Under the pieces are notes generated by a model, which saw nothing but the letters and a program-made list of their open reading frames with translations, made no database searches and was not told the DNA's origin. Below, piece by piece: positions 11,805 to 24,039 of a stretch of 64,000 bases of DNA. The stretch spans positions 50,468,501 through 50,532,500 of the forward strand of contig CM032232.1 of assembly GCA_019009955.1 (NCBI GenBank), given 5' to 3'. Origin of the DNA: Riptortus pedestris (taxonomy: Eukaryota; Arthropoda; Insecta; Hemiptera; Alydidae). A program made the translations under genes and the position numbers. The first letter of the stretch is position 1. Each line of letters starts with the position of its first letter.

Positions 11805-12440
11805 TATATATAGGTTTGCTCGGGGCTCATTTTAGTCATCTCCTGGGTGGAGGCAATGGTCATTTTAAGAACGTTTTTGAAAATCATATAATGAGTACAC
11901 AGCTGATTTCCCTTTAGAGAAAGTCCGTCATGCAATGACTGACTAAACTTACCAAATTGCCCACATGCTGGGCGCGCTACTGATCTGCCGCCCTCAATTC
12001 CCATGTTTTCCTATAAGAAGCATTTGATTTTCCTGTGCAAAGATGATTTGAAATTTAAGCTGGACAAGAGATGTTTAGTGGATACCAGGCTAACCACCAC
12101 ATTAGTAGTGAGGGTTTACAGAAGGCCGAATACTAAAGAATATAAATATCTCAAAAAGTATTAAAAAAACAATTGTTACAAATTATGTTTGCAACAAGAT
12201 AAGTTATGTAACATTTTTCGTTGAATATTCAAGTTTTTTCTCTGTCAAGAATATAACCCGAGATATTTGCAAATTTAGTTTTCACCTTCAGTAGGCTCTC
12301 ACTCCTATTCATGTCATATTAACAATAAGCTGTTATATCATGAACCTTAATTCGAAAATCAAATGCCAAATATTCTTTTCATTGAAATTGTACAGAATTG
12401 ACATATGTGCTGTTTTGGTGTGACGTTAACTATAAAATAT
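11805..12440. mobile_element. Patchwork of decayed HINE-like fragments
   Basis: 11812-11925 is an inverted 5' end (GGGGCTCATTTTAGTCATCTCC to GCTGATTTCCCTTTAG). It is followed at once by an inverted 3' end (AAAGTCCGTCATGCAATGACTG) at 11928. From 12110 there is interior sequence, first inverted and then, from about 12200, direct, including CTATTCATGTCATATTAACA of subfamily B. No complete copy can be traced. Confidence 0.55.
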
Positions 12441-13540
12441 TTGCGTTCTAGACTACACGATTTCTATTTGATAGACATCATACTCGATAATAAACTGTTT
12501 AATGGAAAAGTAAAGAGTAATGGTTGAAATTGAGTGTATGATCTGGAACACTGCTAAAGTGTGGAAGTTGAAATCTAAGTATTGATAAATTATTTTTTGT
12601 AAGAACTGTTCTGTTTCCGCAATGCACTTTTTTACCATAAACTAAGGTACTGCTAATACCATGAACCATATTTGACTCTTTTTATAGTTCTATACATACA
12701 TTCAAATACTAATTAAAAATATATAATAGAATGATAATTGTCAATTAAAATATCCTTCTATTCTCAGCATTGTAAATTTCAAGGAGAGTGAAACGTTTGC
12801 TCTAAAACAATAAAGAGTGTACGTGAGGCCCGAAGGTTTGTTTCAGTGCCTTATAATATAAAGACGATAATTTAAGTTTCATTAGTGTGCTTAACTTTAG
12901 AATATATAACCTGATACTGATAACCGTGAAGAATTGCAACTATTGTAGAAAAACAATTTAGACTGGGCTCTTGTAGGCTTCAGAGAATATTTGAGCAACT
13001 GAGGTATTTGAAATTCATTAAATTTGTTAGGGAGTGTAATGAAGGATTGTTGTGTTTATAGCTCTTTGGAATATTTATATCTCTCTTTATAGGTTAGGTG
13101 TAAAACATATGTTTTGTGGATACGGAGGATAGGCTTTTGTTCTTAGACAGTCATGAGTTGAATAATAAAGAGATACATACTGATTAAACATTCCTATACC
13201 TTTTTTTGTGCTTAAGAACAAAATTAAAGTGATCTTTTTTTAGTGCGATAAAATACTTTCATTGATCTCAGTAAAGATACAGTGCAAATGACGTTTATAT
13301 TTATATTTTCCCCGATTTACTTGTAGTACAAGAGTCCTCCAAAAGTGCTTATCCCTTTCAATATTCCATGAATTCCCCTTTCATCCCCATCGATCATAAT
13401 CCCAGGAAAGCAATGTATTCGGCAAAAGGCAGATATTGAGCGAGGCAGTTACATTATATTACTACTTGACCTTACAAGTATGGCTACTTCCAATCCGACA
13501 CAACAACAGTGGAGATAGTGTACACGTTCATGTTGTCTAA
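12441..13540. other. AT-rich spacer without recognised content
   Basis: A 61-codon open frame on the minus strand (12453-12638) has no coding character. No repeat shared with other parts of the window was seen. Confidence 0.4.
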
Positions 13541-14290
13541 AAAAAAAAAAAAGGTCCGTCACGAAAGGGCTGCGTAAACTAAGCAGATTTCCCACCTGAA
13601 GTTATACAATAGATAAATCTGTAGATACTGATAACACTTTACACCGCCGTGAATATTAAATAACTAAATAAAAACGGCAAAGAGGAATCTTTCAGTCAAT
13701 TTTAATAACCTTCCAACGGAAAACGTCTGAATTGTAAACAAACAAATCTGCCAAACGCTCAGAGCTGAACAGAGAGATAGAAATATTCTTCACCAGAAAG
13801 AAAAGCACTTACTGAAGTATATCCAATTATAACCTATTAATTTTATTGAAAAATATTTACTACATCTACTTTACTGTGTTTTATAATGAATCAGAATAAT
13901 TTTTAACTCAATCATTCAAATTTTAGTAGTTCAAGAACAAAAGAAGAACGAATCAACAGAACGTATATATGTATATATCAACAGAAAGTGTATATATTTC
14001 ACAAAATAGTAGTTAAATGAAAATATAATTTGATATTTAACCTTGGAATAAAGTGGTTCATGATATAACAGCTTATTATTAATATGGTACGAGTAGGAGT
14101 AGGAGTTTACTGAATGCTGAAAACTGAAAATGCAAATATCTCGGTTAATATTCAAGATAGAGAATAAATTTATATAACAACATTTATAGAACAGTGCATT
14201 CTTAATAAGATAGAATCTATAAAAGCTATAAAAGCGAGCCATGAGTACAACCTTAATAGATGATTTCTCTTAAGGGAAATTAAAATTTTG
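13541..14290 (-). mobile_element. HINE-like element, inverted, old
   Basis: It starts with A12 and GGTCCGTCACGAAAGGGCTG (hairpin partly mutated) and AAGCAGATTTCCC. It carries the long-subfamily block around 13780-13930 and ends with AGTACAACCTTAATAGATG and a decayed TTCTCTTAAGGGAAAT palindrome. It lacks a (TA)n tract. Confidence 0.65.
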
Positions 14291-15189
14291 TTGTTTATTT
14301 GAAGCAAATAATTTTTAGTGAACTTCCCTTTAGAAAATATGCCAAGGGGAACGTAAATCACACAGATGATCATATCCTAGGACCAAAATAACTTTTCATT
14401 TTGTTGTCTCTAGTCAACTAACAAAAAAAATCCTTTTATCACGCTTTAACATATTTGTCGACTATGTGAGTACCAAGTTATTTACTTGCATTTTACGCTA
14501 CTGCGGCTAAAAGCAACATGTTATCATCCTTTTCTTCCTAGGGTGGGACCAAGGATTTTATTTGTCGAGTGTGTCAGTGAAAAATACCTATTGCCCAAGT
14601 GGGAACATACCGTCTTTGCTTCCATTAACAACAGTGATGTTTTTTTAAATATAATCAATTTCATCAATGCAGCCAAAAGCTAACAAAATGAGATTATTTG
14701 TGTCGAGGGTTGAGGAGTTTTTTCTTTAAATATTTTTTCCAGCAGTGCGTGAATATATATTCGAATCTCAATGTTCGAAGACATTTGTATTGCATACACT
14801 CAATTTAATGTTGAAGCGTTAAAAAAAATTTGATGGAAACTTTATCTGAGAGCCCCCCCCTCCCATTCTAACATGCTGGATTATTGAATGAGATAGGCCT
14901 TCCATCCAGCTAGGGTCGTTGACTGCCGCCTCCTAAATATTCATTCAAGAACGCATCAATCAAACTCTTATCACCAAAATCTTCAGGATCCAGCCAATAT
15001 TCCATTGAATAAGATAGAGGAAAAAAAGAGAGAACAAATATATGGATATTTAATAAAAGCAAAGAAAAATACCTATTTATTTCAAGAAAAATATATATAC
15101 TCATGTACGCATGTATGTGTATATACATGCATAGATATTGTTATAATATACAAGAGAAAGACATGCTAAATCAGTAGAAAAATTAGAAA
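14291..15189. other. Spacer with one weak minus-strand open frame
   Basis: Mostly featureless. The minus-strand frame 14910-15128 (72 codons) ends in a stretch that looks more coding-like than its surroundings, beginning MEYWLDPEDFGDKS at about 15005. I do not recognise it and see no convincing splice sites. CCTCCTAAATATTC and the codons upstream could equally be chance. Confidence 0.3.
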
Positions 15190-15420
15190 TTATTTATTAA
15201 CGTCCACTTTTTGCAACTAAAGCTAATTGAGACGGGTCAAGGTATATACAGGCTACCACACTTTTCTAGCCTGGGTGGGACTAAGGATTTTATTTAATGA
15301 ATTCCGTCTCCTTCGCCCAGGCGGGAATCGAGTCGCCACTCTAGGTTTACCATGTGAGATTAAGGTCCAACGCTTTAACTCACATTGCTAACCTGATCAC
15401 CGTTAAATGATACTTTTGTA
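15190..15420 (-). mobile_element. tRNA-derived SINE, near complete, inverted
   Basis: Reading from the tail: ATTTATTAACGTCCACTTTTTGC, CTAGCCTGGGTGGGAC, a TTTAATGAATTCCGTC block, then B-box complement GGGAATCGAGTCG and the A-box side (TTAACTCACATTGCTAACC). The orientation is tail first, so transcription would be on the minus strand. Internal pol III A and B boxes and the ~220-bp length fit a tRNA-headed SINE. Confidence 0.75.
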
Positions 15421-15481
15421 TTCTACATAACACTATCCAAAACTAAATTCACTAGGAGTAAACAGAACTCATCTCATGTTT

Positions 15482-15940
15482 AAAAAAAAAGTCCGTCACG
15501 CAGTGGCTGCGTAAACTAAGCAGATTTCCCTCTGAAGGGAAGTTAAACAATAGATAAATCTAAATTACGGTACACAAGGCCACCAAGAATATTAAGTGAA
15601 TAAATACAAACGATAATAAGAAACCTAATAAGAGTAGAAGTGGGTGTTTGCAGAAGGCTGAAAACTGAAAAATGCAAATGTCTCGGTTAATATTCAAGAT
15701 AGAGAATAAATGTATTTAACAATATTTATAGTACATTTAATTTGAAATAAGATTGGTTCTATAGTTTTCGATCCGACGTATAGTAACGGAGATATTTCGA
15801 ATTCCCCCCCCCTTCAAATCCCCCTCCCACTGGTCAAATTTCAGCTATTAGCGAACTTGAATATCCTTTTTACACAAAACGATTAAATACCGAGTTTGGT
15901 AACGATTAAACAAAAATTGCGACCGCTAGAGTGTTAACAG

Positions 15941-15990
<50 letters not shown>

Positions 15991-16160
15991 CTGTTAACAC
16001 TCTATATCTCACTATTATATATATATATATAGTTTTGAACGGACCTCATTTTCGTCATCTCCTAGGTAGGATCGATGGACATTTGAAGAAAATTTTCGAA
16101 AATTGCGTCATGAATATGACCTCAATAGCCGTTTCCCCTTAAGGGAAATCGGCTAATATT
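15482..16160 (-). mobile_element. HINE-like element, full length, inverted
   Basis: A9 and GTCCGTCACGCAGTGGCTGCG at the left, AAGCAGATTTCCCTC, then interior sequence, the C-rich block near 15800, the (TA)n tract at about 15946-15985, and a second short TA run near 16020. It ends with TTTCCCCTTAAGGGAAATCGG. The TA tract is flanked on both sides by TTTGTCTGTTAACA-type sequence (inverted on the left), a small local hairpin. Confidence 0.8.
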
Positions 16161-17072
16161 AGAAAGGCATCTCTTCGAACGTGTATAACCAGTGATAAGT
16201 GGTGATAAGCATCATCATGTGTAAGAAAACCACAATTTCTATGTCCTTTCGGCCTTCACCTGCTGCCATGGCAACAGCAAAGGAGAAGGATAGATAAATT
16301 TATACAAACGTATACCTATAGTCACCCTAAGAATAGTAGTAGTACCCTAATAAGAAGCCTTCATTGTTTTGAATTTAGATTAACTGTTCACAAATAGATA
16401 CATCATATATTGTAATAACATAAAGATGAAATACCTAAATTGGATTGCTGGTGTTTAATATCTGGATTCCACAGCTTTCCCCCCTCTTCTCTGAAATTGG
16501 AGTTGACAGCTCTCCAAGGAAACAGCCAAACTCTTTTAATTAGTTGGAGTTTGTCCGAATAATTCCCAGGGTTTTATGGGTTTCTCCATCTTGGGAAATT
16601 GGGCTGAATAGCCAGCTAGAGATTTGACGAACAGAATAATTGCTGAAAGTTTCCGCTCGGCAGCTTTTGACACGTAATCGAAAACCTTTTGTTTAAATTT
16701 GGTAAATATTCGTTATTATAAAACGCTCCTTAGTTTAATAGCAAGGTTTATAATGTTTCTATGTACTGCACAAAATCAACCAACTTAAATTATTTTTCAC
16801 AAAGGCTGAGCGCAAAATAGTTAAGTATCGCAGTAAATGAAGACCCTTTGTGTAAAAACTCTAAATAAACTTATTAAAGTTGTTAAATTGTAGGAAAAAT
16901 GAATGGTAAAATGTAATTTCCGTGAACATGATTACCAACAGACCATGGCTTGCTAGACGACTTGTAGTATTTCGTACCGTATTGCAGTGGAACTACAGAC
17001 TAATGATAGCTACTTTTTTATTCATGTTGCTACAATCACTATGTTCATTGGCCCCTGGGAAATATAGTTCTT
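16161..17072. other. Spacer without recognised genes
   Basis: No repeat match inside the window. The plus-strand open frame 16922-17116 reads from unique sequence into a HINE fragment, so it is not a gene. Confidence 0.4.
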
Positions 17073-17119
17073 GTTTGGTAACGATCAAACAAAAAATGCG
17101 ACTGCTAGAGCCTTAAGAG

Positions 17120-17172
<53 letters not shown>
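17073..17172 (-). mobile_element. HINE fragment ending in (TA)n
   Basis: GTTTGGTAACGATCAAAC, GACTGCTAGAGCC and AGAGACAAATATA followed by a (TA)n tract. The Helitron at 17173 begins inside that tract. Confidence 0.7.
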
Positions 17173-17173
<1 letters not shown>

Positions 17174-17667
17174 CTACTGTACGTGTGAATATATCACTGA
17201 ACTCCTCCTAAACGGTTGGACCGATTTGAATGTATTATTTGTTTCGTATTGATTTTTCGGCAAATCTATGCACAGGATAGAAGTTGTTTATTTTGTTATT
17301 TATAGTAACTTTTGTTATATTCACTTTTGTCTTAAGTGTAAAAAATTAAAGTGGGAGCCAACAATTTTCTTTGGCACTAACGATTGAACCGAACTTAACA
17401 AAACTCTATATGTAAATTAGCATTAATTCTTCCATGATTATAAGCTATATTAAATTATTTAGGTTCGAAGGGGAGTGTGGGTTATAAGGGAGTCATGAAT
17501 AAAAAATTCGTGATATTTCATTTTCTATTTGTTTTTAGGCAAACGTGCACATAACAAAAGTTGTTTTTTGTGTTATTAAAAGTATCTTTTGTTTTAAACA
17601 TAATATTATTAAATTTAATATCCTAATCGCTTGAAATATCATGCAGGACAACGTCTGTCTTGTCCAC

Positions 17668-17670
<3 letters not shown>
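17173..17670 (+). mobile_element. Non-autonomous Helitron with CTAG terminus
   Basis: It begins TCTACTGTACG. Early on it has CGGTTGGACCGATTTGAATG, the kind of block known from insect Helitrons. Two internal partial repeats each carry ACAAAAGTTG or GAAGTTGTTTATTTTGTTA. It ends with a hairpin (GGACAA, loop CGTCTGTC, TTGTCC) and then CTAG at 17667-17670, followed by T. No Rep/helicase is encoded. TC start, subterminal hairpin and CTAG end are the hallmarks of canonical Helitrons. Confidence 0.8.
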
Positions 17671-17727
<57 letters not shown>

Positions 17728-17728
<1 letters not shown>

Positions 17729-17964
17729 GTGCCCCAACTTCCTGTGCCACCCCCTTAAAATCTGCAATTGTATAAATTGAGGGCTGAGACCTTAGTGTGC
17801 AATAATTGTGACAAATGTAGAATCTTTTCAGTCCATATTCAACCTCGTAACCTTCTAAAGTACTTCTTCATCATAATGACATTTGTATATTAGTTTTATT
17901 TATATTTTTAGTTTTTTGTTTGTATATTAGTTGTATTCATATTATTATTTATATGTTTGTATAT

Positions 17965-18011
<47 letters not shown>

Positions 18012-18240
18012 TATCTTAATGTTTGTTGTATTTATATAGTTAAGATTTCGAAATAGTAAACATACATGACTATTGTCTGTCAGAGAGGACCATTGGTCTT
18101 ATGACAATAAAAGCATCTATCTATCTCCAGGGATCGTAACTTTGGAATTCCCAATGGAATTAAGGCCCATACCTTTTATGACGGATTCTTGTAGAAAATC
18201 AAATTTTAAAACGATTTTATATCGGTGAATTTTTCGATTT
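17728..18240 (+). repeat. Dispersed repeat D, copy 1, split by an insertion
   Basis: It starts GGGTGCCCCAACTTCCTGTG and shares a series of blocks with 21585-21850: CTTAAAATCTG, CAATAATTG, AGTCCATATTCAACCTC, TTTGGAATTCCCAATGG and GTGAATTTTTCGATTTGA. Bases 17870-18125 interrupt it. The class of this repeat is unknown. Confidence 0.65.
17870..18125 (+). mobile_element. LINE-like 3' tail inserted in repeat D
   Basis: An AT-rich body with GTTTGTATATTAG repeats and a (TA)n tract leads to GACCATTGGTCTTATGACAATAAAAG followed by ATCTATCTATCT. A polyadenylation-like AATAAA plus a short tetranucleotide tail is typical of 5'-truncated non-LTR elements. The flanks belong to the same repeat D. Confidence 0.55.
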
Positions 18241-18270
18241 GATCCAGCACTTACAAGCAGTAGTAAGTAG

Positions 18271-19205
18271 TGTTAGTACAACAACCTCAATAGCTGATTT
18301 CCCCTTAGGGCAATTCTGCTAAGAGCGTTTAGGTGGGGCGAGTAAGTGTGACAGGCGTTGATGGAGCTTGTTAAAACGGTTTCTATTCTTTCGGAAGCTA
18401 GAAATCCGCTATCTGGATGAGTGACTTGAGATGTAACACACGTTTGAGACATCTTTCGTCCAAACCATGGGAGTTGAAGCATAAAAGTAGAGAGATTCTG
18501 TGCTCAAAAATCAAAATATAAGGTCTGTGATTGGGGATTTGAAGCATCAGTTCGTTGACTATGGGTAGTATAATTTTTGTATAATAATCTTATGTTTTGT
18601 TTCAAATACAGTATTGTGTGGGTTTTGGCGGCTGTATTGTTCAGAGTTTTACTCAGTGAACCCACACTCCTACTCATGTCATATTAACTACAAGCTGTTT
18701 TATCATGAACCACTTTATTCCAAGCTTAAATACCAAATATTGTATTCAAGGAACGTTTACTGTGTGATGACGTCACCATTTAAACTAGATTTACACAATA
18801 GGCCTGTTTTCCTCAACAATGTGTTTTACACAGGAAAACGGGCCTACTGTGTAAATCCATATTGATTCGTTCCTCTACTACCCAACTTCCCTGGAAGAAA
18901 CATCAACTAACATTTCGGGTCCGTGAATCTAAAATCTTTATTTCTTCTATATCATACTTGATATTTAATTGTTTCATTCCAGACTAAAGATCTTATGAGT
19001 TAATGGCTGAAATTGGGGGGTGCAATAAGAGGGGGAATGATGCAAACTTAAAATATTCATCTCTAAAATATTGGTTCCTCTACCATCCAGCATATTCCAT
19101 TATTATGAGTCGTATCGAAAAATGTAACAGATCCAATCTTGTTAATCTATTGATGCTCTACAATTATAGTTCTATACATTTTTTCGTCATTCAAGTATAA
19201 AGTGA
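18271..19205. mobile_element. Three HINE-like fragments
   Basis: 18271-18325 is an inverted 5' end (CAACCTCAATAGCTGATTTCC...TTCTGCTAAG). 18655-18760 is a direct subfamily-B piece with CTACTCATGTCATATTAAC. 18995-19205 is direct interior sequence with AATGGCTGAAATTGG and GTCGTATCGAAAAATG. The short open frames here come from these fragments. Confidence 0.6.
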
Positions 19206-19289
19206 GTTATTGTATTAACTTGTTTTCAGCCTTCTGTAGCCCCCAACCCCTTTCCCCACAACCATTTTACTTTTGGTTATTTTACAAAG

Positions 19290-19749
19290 AAAAAGTCCGT
19301 CACGCAGGGGCTGCGTAAACTAAGCAGATTTACCAAGTGAAGTTTTACAATAGAGAAATTTCAGAATAGCGTCAAACAGCTACCGGAACGGCCCGAACTA
19401 GCTCTTGACGGAAACTCACGACTAGACCCGAAGTTAGCCAATCTCATCTCAGAAGCTGAAAACAGAAAAATGCAAATATTTCGGTTAATATTCAAGATAC
19501 ATAATAAATGTATATAACATTACTTATAGTAACTTTAATTTGCAATAAGATTGGTTCTATATGATTTTTTGATCCGACGTATAGTAACGTAGATATTTTG
19601 AATTTTCATGAATCCTCCCCTCTAAACCCCCCCACCCACTTATCCGATTTCAGCCATTAACGAACTTGATCTTTATTTTTGCACAAAACGTTTAAATATC
19701 GAGTTTGGTAACGATCAAACGAAAATTGCGACCGCTAGAGCGTTAACAG

Positions 19750-19830
<81 letters not shown>

Positions 19831-19958
19831 ATTTTGAACGGACCTCATTTTCCTCATCTCCTGGGTAGGATCGATGGACATTTGAAGAAATTTTTCGAAA
19901 CTCGCGTCATGAGTACGACCTCAATAGCTGATTTCCCTTAAGGGAAATCTGCTAAAAG
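19290..19958 (-). mobile_element. HINE-like element, full length, inverted
   Basis: AAAAGTCCGTCACGCAGGGG with intact hairpin, AAGCAGATTTACC, interior, TGACCGCTAGAGCG-type block, a long (TA)n tract (about 19755-19830), ACGGACCTCATTTTCCTCATC, and the palindromic end ATTTCCCTTAAGGGAAATCTGC. All diagnostic parts of the family are present. Confidence 0.85.
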
Positions 19959-20003
19959 AGAATATGAGGTGAGATGAGATTACAAATATGTTATAGCAGC
20001 ATG

Positions 20004-20050
20004 TGTGAGATCTGCTTAGTTTACGTAGCCCCTGCGTGGCGGACTTTTTT
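20004..20050 (+). mobile_element. HINE 3' end fragment abutting the next copy
   Basis: GAGATCTGCTTAGTTTACG, hairpin GTAGCCCCTGCGT and GGCGGACTTTT only. Its terminal T run is directly shared with the TTTTAGCAG start of the following full-length copy. Confidence 0.8.
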
Positions 20051-20187
20051 AGCAGATTTCCCTTAAGGGAAATCAGCTATTGAGGTCGTACTCATGATGC
20101 GAGTTTCGAAAAATTTCTTCAAATGTCCATCGATCCTACCCAGGAGATGACGAAAATGAGGTCCGTTCAAAATTATATATATATATA

Positions 20188-20242
<55 letters not shown>

Positions 20243-20688
20243 CTGTTAACGCTCTAGCGGTCGCAATTTTTGTTTGATCGTTACCAAACTCGGAATTTAA
20301 TCGTTTTATGTAAAAAGGAAGTTCAAGTTCGTTAATGGCTGAAATCGGACCAGTGGGAGGGGGGGTTTAGAGGGGGAGATTTTTTGAAAATTCAAAATAT
20401 CTCCGTTATTATGCGTCGGATCGAAAAATGGTACGGAATAAATCTTATTGCAAATTAAATTTACTATAAATACTGTTATATACATTTATTCCCTATTTTG
20501 AATATTAACCGAGATATTTGCATTTTTATGAAATTTGGGCCGATAACGGATTTTTGAATTTCCCGCGAAAAGCTAGTTCCGCCCTTTGCCGTAACCGTTT
20601 GGCCCTGCTATGAAGATTTCTCTATTGTATAACGTCACGTGGGAAATCTGCTTAGTTTACGCAGCCCCTGCGTGGCGGACTTTTTATC
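20047..20688 (+). mobile_element. HINE-like element, full length, reference copy
   Basis: It shows the family plan clearly. TTTTAGCAGATTTCCC opens it and contains the 5' subterminal repeat. A 20-bp palindrome (GATTTCCCTTAAGGGAAATC) follows. Then come ACTCATGATGCGAG, GTCCATCGATCCTACCC, a (TA)n tract, TTTGTCTGTTAACGCTCTAG and AACCGAGATATTTGC. Near the end are GGGAAATCTGCT (3' subterminal repeat) and the hairpin ACGCAG-CCC-CTGCGT, with GGCGGACTTTT closing. Known Helentron-derived elements (HINE/DINE-1) share subterminal inverted repeats, a central microsatellite, a 3' hairpin and insertion at T-rich sites. A MITE is the alternative. No coding capacity. Confidence 0.8.
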
Positions 20689-21584
20689 TCTTGACCTCGG
20701 CCACAAAAAAATTAGTGCAATAACTGTTTTTAGAGAGTCAGTCATATTACCTTTAAAAATTTTGATTTTTTATACTTTTAAGTTGGGCTTTAAATTATTT
20801 ATATACTGGCCTATCAATGATTTGAAATTAAGTTGTATTTACATAGGTCTTATCTAAAATCATGTGACTAGTAGCAGCTACTCAAAGAGATGTTTGGTTC
20901 ATAAATTATACATAAATGGTTTGTAAAAAAATTATTTTCATTCATTTTGTAGGATATATAGAACAAAATTATCAGGAATAACCAACCAATATATAACCTG
21001 ATAATATCAAAACTTCGAAAACTTTTTTTCGAATTTTCAGAGCGTAAATTGAGTAAACCCCTCAGAAAATAAGGCAAAATGGGCTGCAATTGATGAAGAT
21101 AAATTGCACATTCTAGTTTCTCAAAGAAACGACCCAGTTGACCAGCTGTTCGTGTCAGGTGCAATTGGTAATGGTGCTTCCAACCAGCTACAAGGCTGTG
21201 GAGCACGCGAGAACTAACTGATAAATTTGATGCACCTGATAACTCTTATCTAAAGTTTGGTCTATAGATCAGTAATTCCCAAGCCCACCAGCTATTACTA
21301 TCTATTTTAAACAATCCTGAGTAATTGTGCAAATTGGTAGGTCAATTAATAAATCCACACTATATTCCGACGATTTGCATGCATTAATCCAATGATACAT
21401 CTAATCATTTGTAATCACCAAAGACTTATAGTTGAATATAAAATCTATATTCTGTTCATGCCAGCATTGGCTGAAGCTTCCTGCCTACGGTTCTATAACA
21501 TATATCATTATGCAGCTTTGAATTATTCTCCTTAATCTTTCTGTAACCCAGGGAAATTGTTCAAATTGTTTGATATACAGGGTG
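20689..21584. other. Spacer without recognised genes
   Basis: The minus-strand open frame 20868-21206 (112 codons) starts at an ATG and ends inside AT-rich sequence. It contains a few plausible residues but no known domain, and I do not call it a gene. No repeat match inside the window. Confidence 0.4.
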
Positions 21585-21850
21585 TACTGACTTCCCGTGT
21601 CACACTCTTAAAATCTGAAATTATTTTAATACAAGGCTGATGCTTGGTGTGCCATAATTGGAAACCCTGAAGAATGCTTTAAGTCCATATTCAACGTCCT
21701 AACGTTCTCCAGTGCTTCTCCAGCGACCATAGCTTTGGAATTTCCAACGGAATGTCCTACTTTTCATTGCCGATTCTTGTTGAAAATCAAATTCTAAAAC
21801 GAGTTTACATCGGTTAATTTTTCGATTTGACGCATCCTTTCGCCGTAAAA
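21585..21850 (+). repeat. Dispersed repeat D, copy 2, uninterrupted
   Basis: Starts GGGTGTACTGACTTCCCGTG and keeps the same block order as 17728-18240 without the insertion, confirming that the LINE-like piece in copy 1 is a later arrival. Confidence 0.65.
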
Positions 21851-22339
21851 TGCACAAATCATTATTTCAGAAAAGGCACATTTAATTGAAAAATGCTGCT
21901 ACATAGAAGTAGTAGTAAACAAACTTATCGTTGAAACTAGTCTATGGAAAAGGGATGGATTCTGAAAAAAGAAAAACCTTCCTTAAATTAATTTATTTAA
22001 AAATAATTACTACGTAATTATTTTTAAAAGGAATTCATTTTTCAATCTCATAGTTTAATGTAGAAAAAAAAAACGGAGCCATATCTTCCAAAGAAGAATC
22101 ATCGGCCAACATTTTTTTGATAGAACATTAAATATTAGTCTTCAACCGCTTCCTAAAGAATAAAGAATTTCTAATTAAACATACCCCTGATGCAAAGAAT
22201 TGAAATATGCCTGCAGCTAACCAATGCCTTTCCCACTTCTTAATCACTACTACAATAAGCCACCCAAATTTGACAGTAATGGATTGTTTTCTATGATGGA
22301 GGGTCATATCTCTACCAGAACAGGTCCCAGAATATTGAT

Positions 22340-23030
22340 GGGAATATTGTGATATTAAAATTATCAATAAAAATGTTATATACACATTTACATCTTGAAT
22401 ATAGAACGAGATATTTAGATTGTTTCTTTTTAGCCATTAGTAGATAGTAATGGTATATAGTAGATACAGTAAATCGTATGAGATCGTCATTTAAGAATTT
22501 GTATTCTTAACTTCATGACTTTTTCTATTATACTTACGTTTACAAAATCAAATTTATACCTAAATTTCATTGCGTCTAAAGACGTTTTATTGTCCTTATG
22601 ATCAACGTTTATCACGTGTTGTATAATTCTACTTTTTCATTAATTTTGCTTATTTCCATATATAACATTCATTGGGATCCATACAGTTTATTTTATATGC
22701 ATTATATTGGGTATCTGTTAATTTTCATTTATATTTTATATGATCAAAGCTATTTATTACTCTGTTTGGATATTTCCTAGTGATTTGTCCAATATCTTTC
22801 ACGTAACATTTGAGTTACGAGAAAATGTATACAGTTGTAGCGCATAAATAGTAAACAAGATTGGTACTATAAAATTTTGAGACCCAATTCATAATAACAA
22901 AAATATTTTGAATTTTGGAATTTCCCACCCCCTTTAAACCTTCCTATCCCCAGTCTGATTACAGCACGGTTACGGAGTGTGCATATAATATTTTTTTTTA
23001 ATATCCTTTATGGGAAATCTGCTAAAACCA
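22340..23030. mobile_element. Decayed HINE-like pieces
   Basis: 22355-22440 is a direct piece (AAAATGTTATATACACATTTAC, GAACGAGATATTTAG). 22860-22970 is inverted interior (ACCCAATTCATAATAAC, CCCACCCCCTTTAAACC). 23010-23028 is an inverted end (GGGAAATCTGCTAAAACC). Too broken to order further. Confidence 0.5.
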
Positions 23031-23704
23031 CTTTTAACAAAAATCACGATCAACAATAGCGGATGAAGGTTACGTGCAAATCGATATTATTAAATATTTG
23101 TTGAGCGAGAGAGGTTAATTTGGCCCCAAATGGCCGGAATGTAATCCTGCATAACATTATATATGCATGAAGTTGAGCCGTTAGTAGAATAGGGGGGGGG
23201 GAGGCAATAATACGGCCCTTGGACCAAGACTACAGCCATAATCCTGGACCTCGCTACCTTCCATAATTTCAAGGGATTTAGGGACAAGATAAAAAGGACT
23301 AAATATGGGATCCCTTCTATTCATAAGCGGCATAAAGCACACAGAGGATATGCTTTTTATAAATCCCTTATAAAAGTCTCTTATAAAGAATTGAATAAGT
23401 GATTGAATAACTAAAATTAATATGACGTAAAAGATAGCCGGATATCGGCTAAACAAGTATTCAATTGATCAGGAGATGACTATGTTTTAGTGTTTACATT
23501 GTTGTACACCTTTGCTGTCTTACTTCAGAGCTACAATGAACTAGAATTGTATAAGACATTGATGGAAATAGTATATAAATTACTTTTAATTATTCTTATT
23601 AAGAAATATACTGCAACCTCCACTTATAGGTACTTTTAGTCACCGTTAAAAGACATAATACTTCCACTGGGAAGGTCGATATATATGTATATCAAAATAG
23701 GAAA

Positions 23705-24015
23705 TGTTTTCTTAAAGAAATGTTGAGACTTAATTATTATGTATTTTATTTTTGTTAAAGAAAGGCTAATTTTTAAAAGAAATTTATTTTATTTATGTTA
23801 AAGAAAGGTTGATATTTAATTACTATTTATCTTATTTTGTTAAAGAAATATTAAGATTTAATTATTATTTATTTCATTTTTGTTAAAGAAGTGCTAAATT
23901 TAATTGTTATATATTTTATTTTTTGTTAAAGAAATTTTAGGTTTTAATTATTATTTATTTCATTTTTTGTTTAAAAAAGGTTAAGTTTTAATTAGTATTT
24001 ATTTTGTTTTTGTAT
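23705..24015. repeat. Minisatellite of about 45 bp
   Basis: About seven imperfect units, each starting near GTTAAAGAAA, followed by a TTTAATTATTATTTATTTC-type block. Units vary from roughly 40 to 52 bp. The stretch ends in a short TA run. Confidence 0.7.
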
Positions 24016-24039
24016 ATATATATAATAACGACTTAAATA

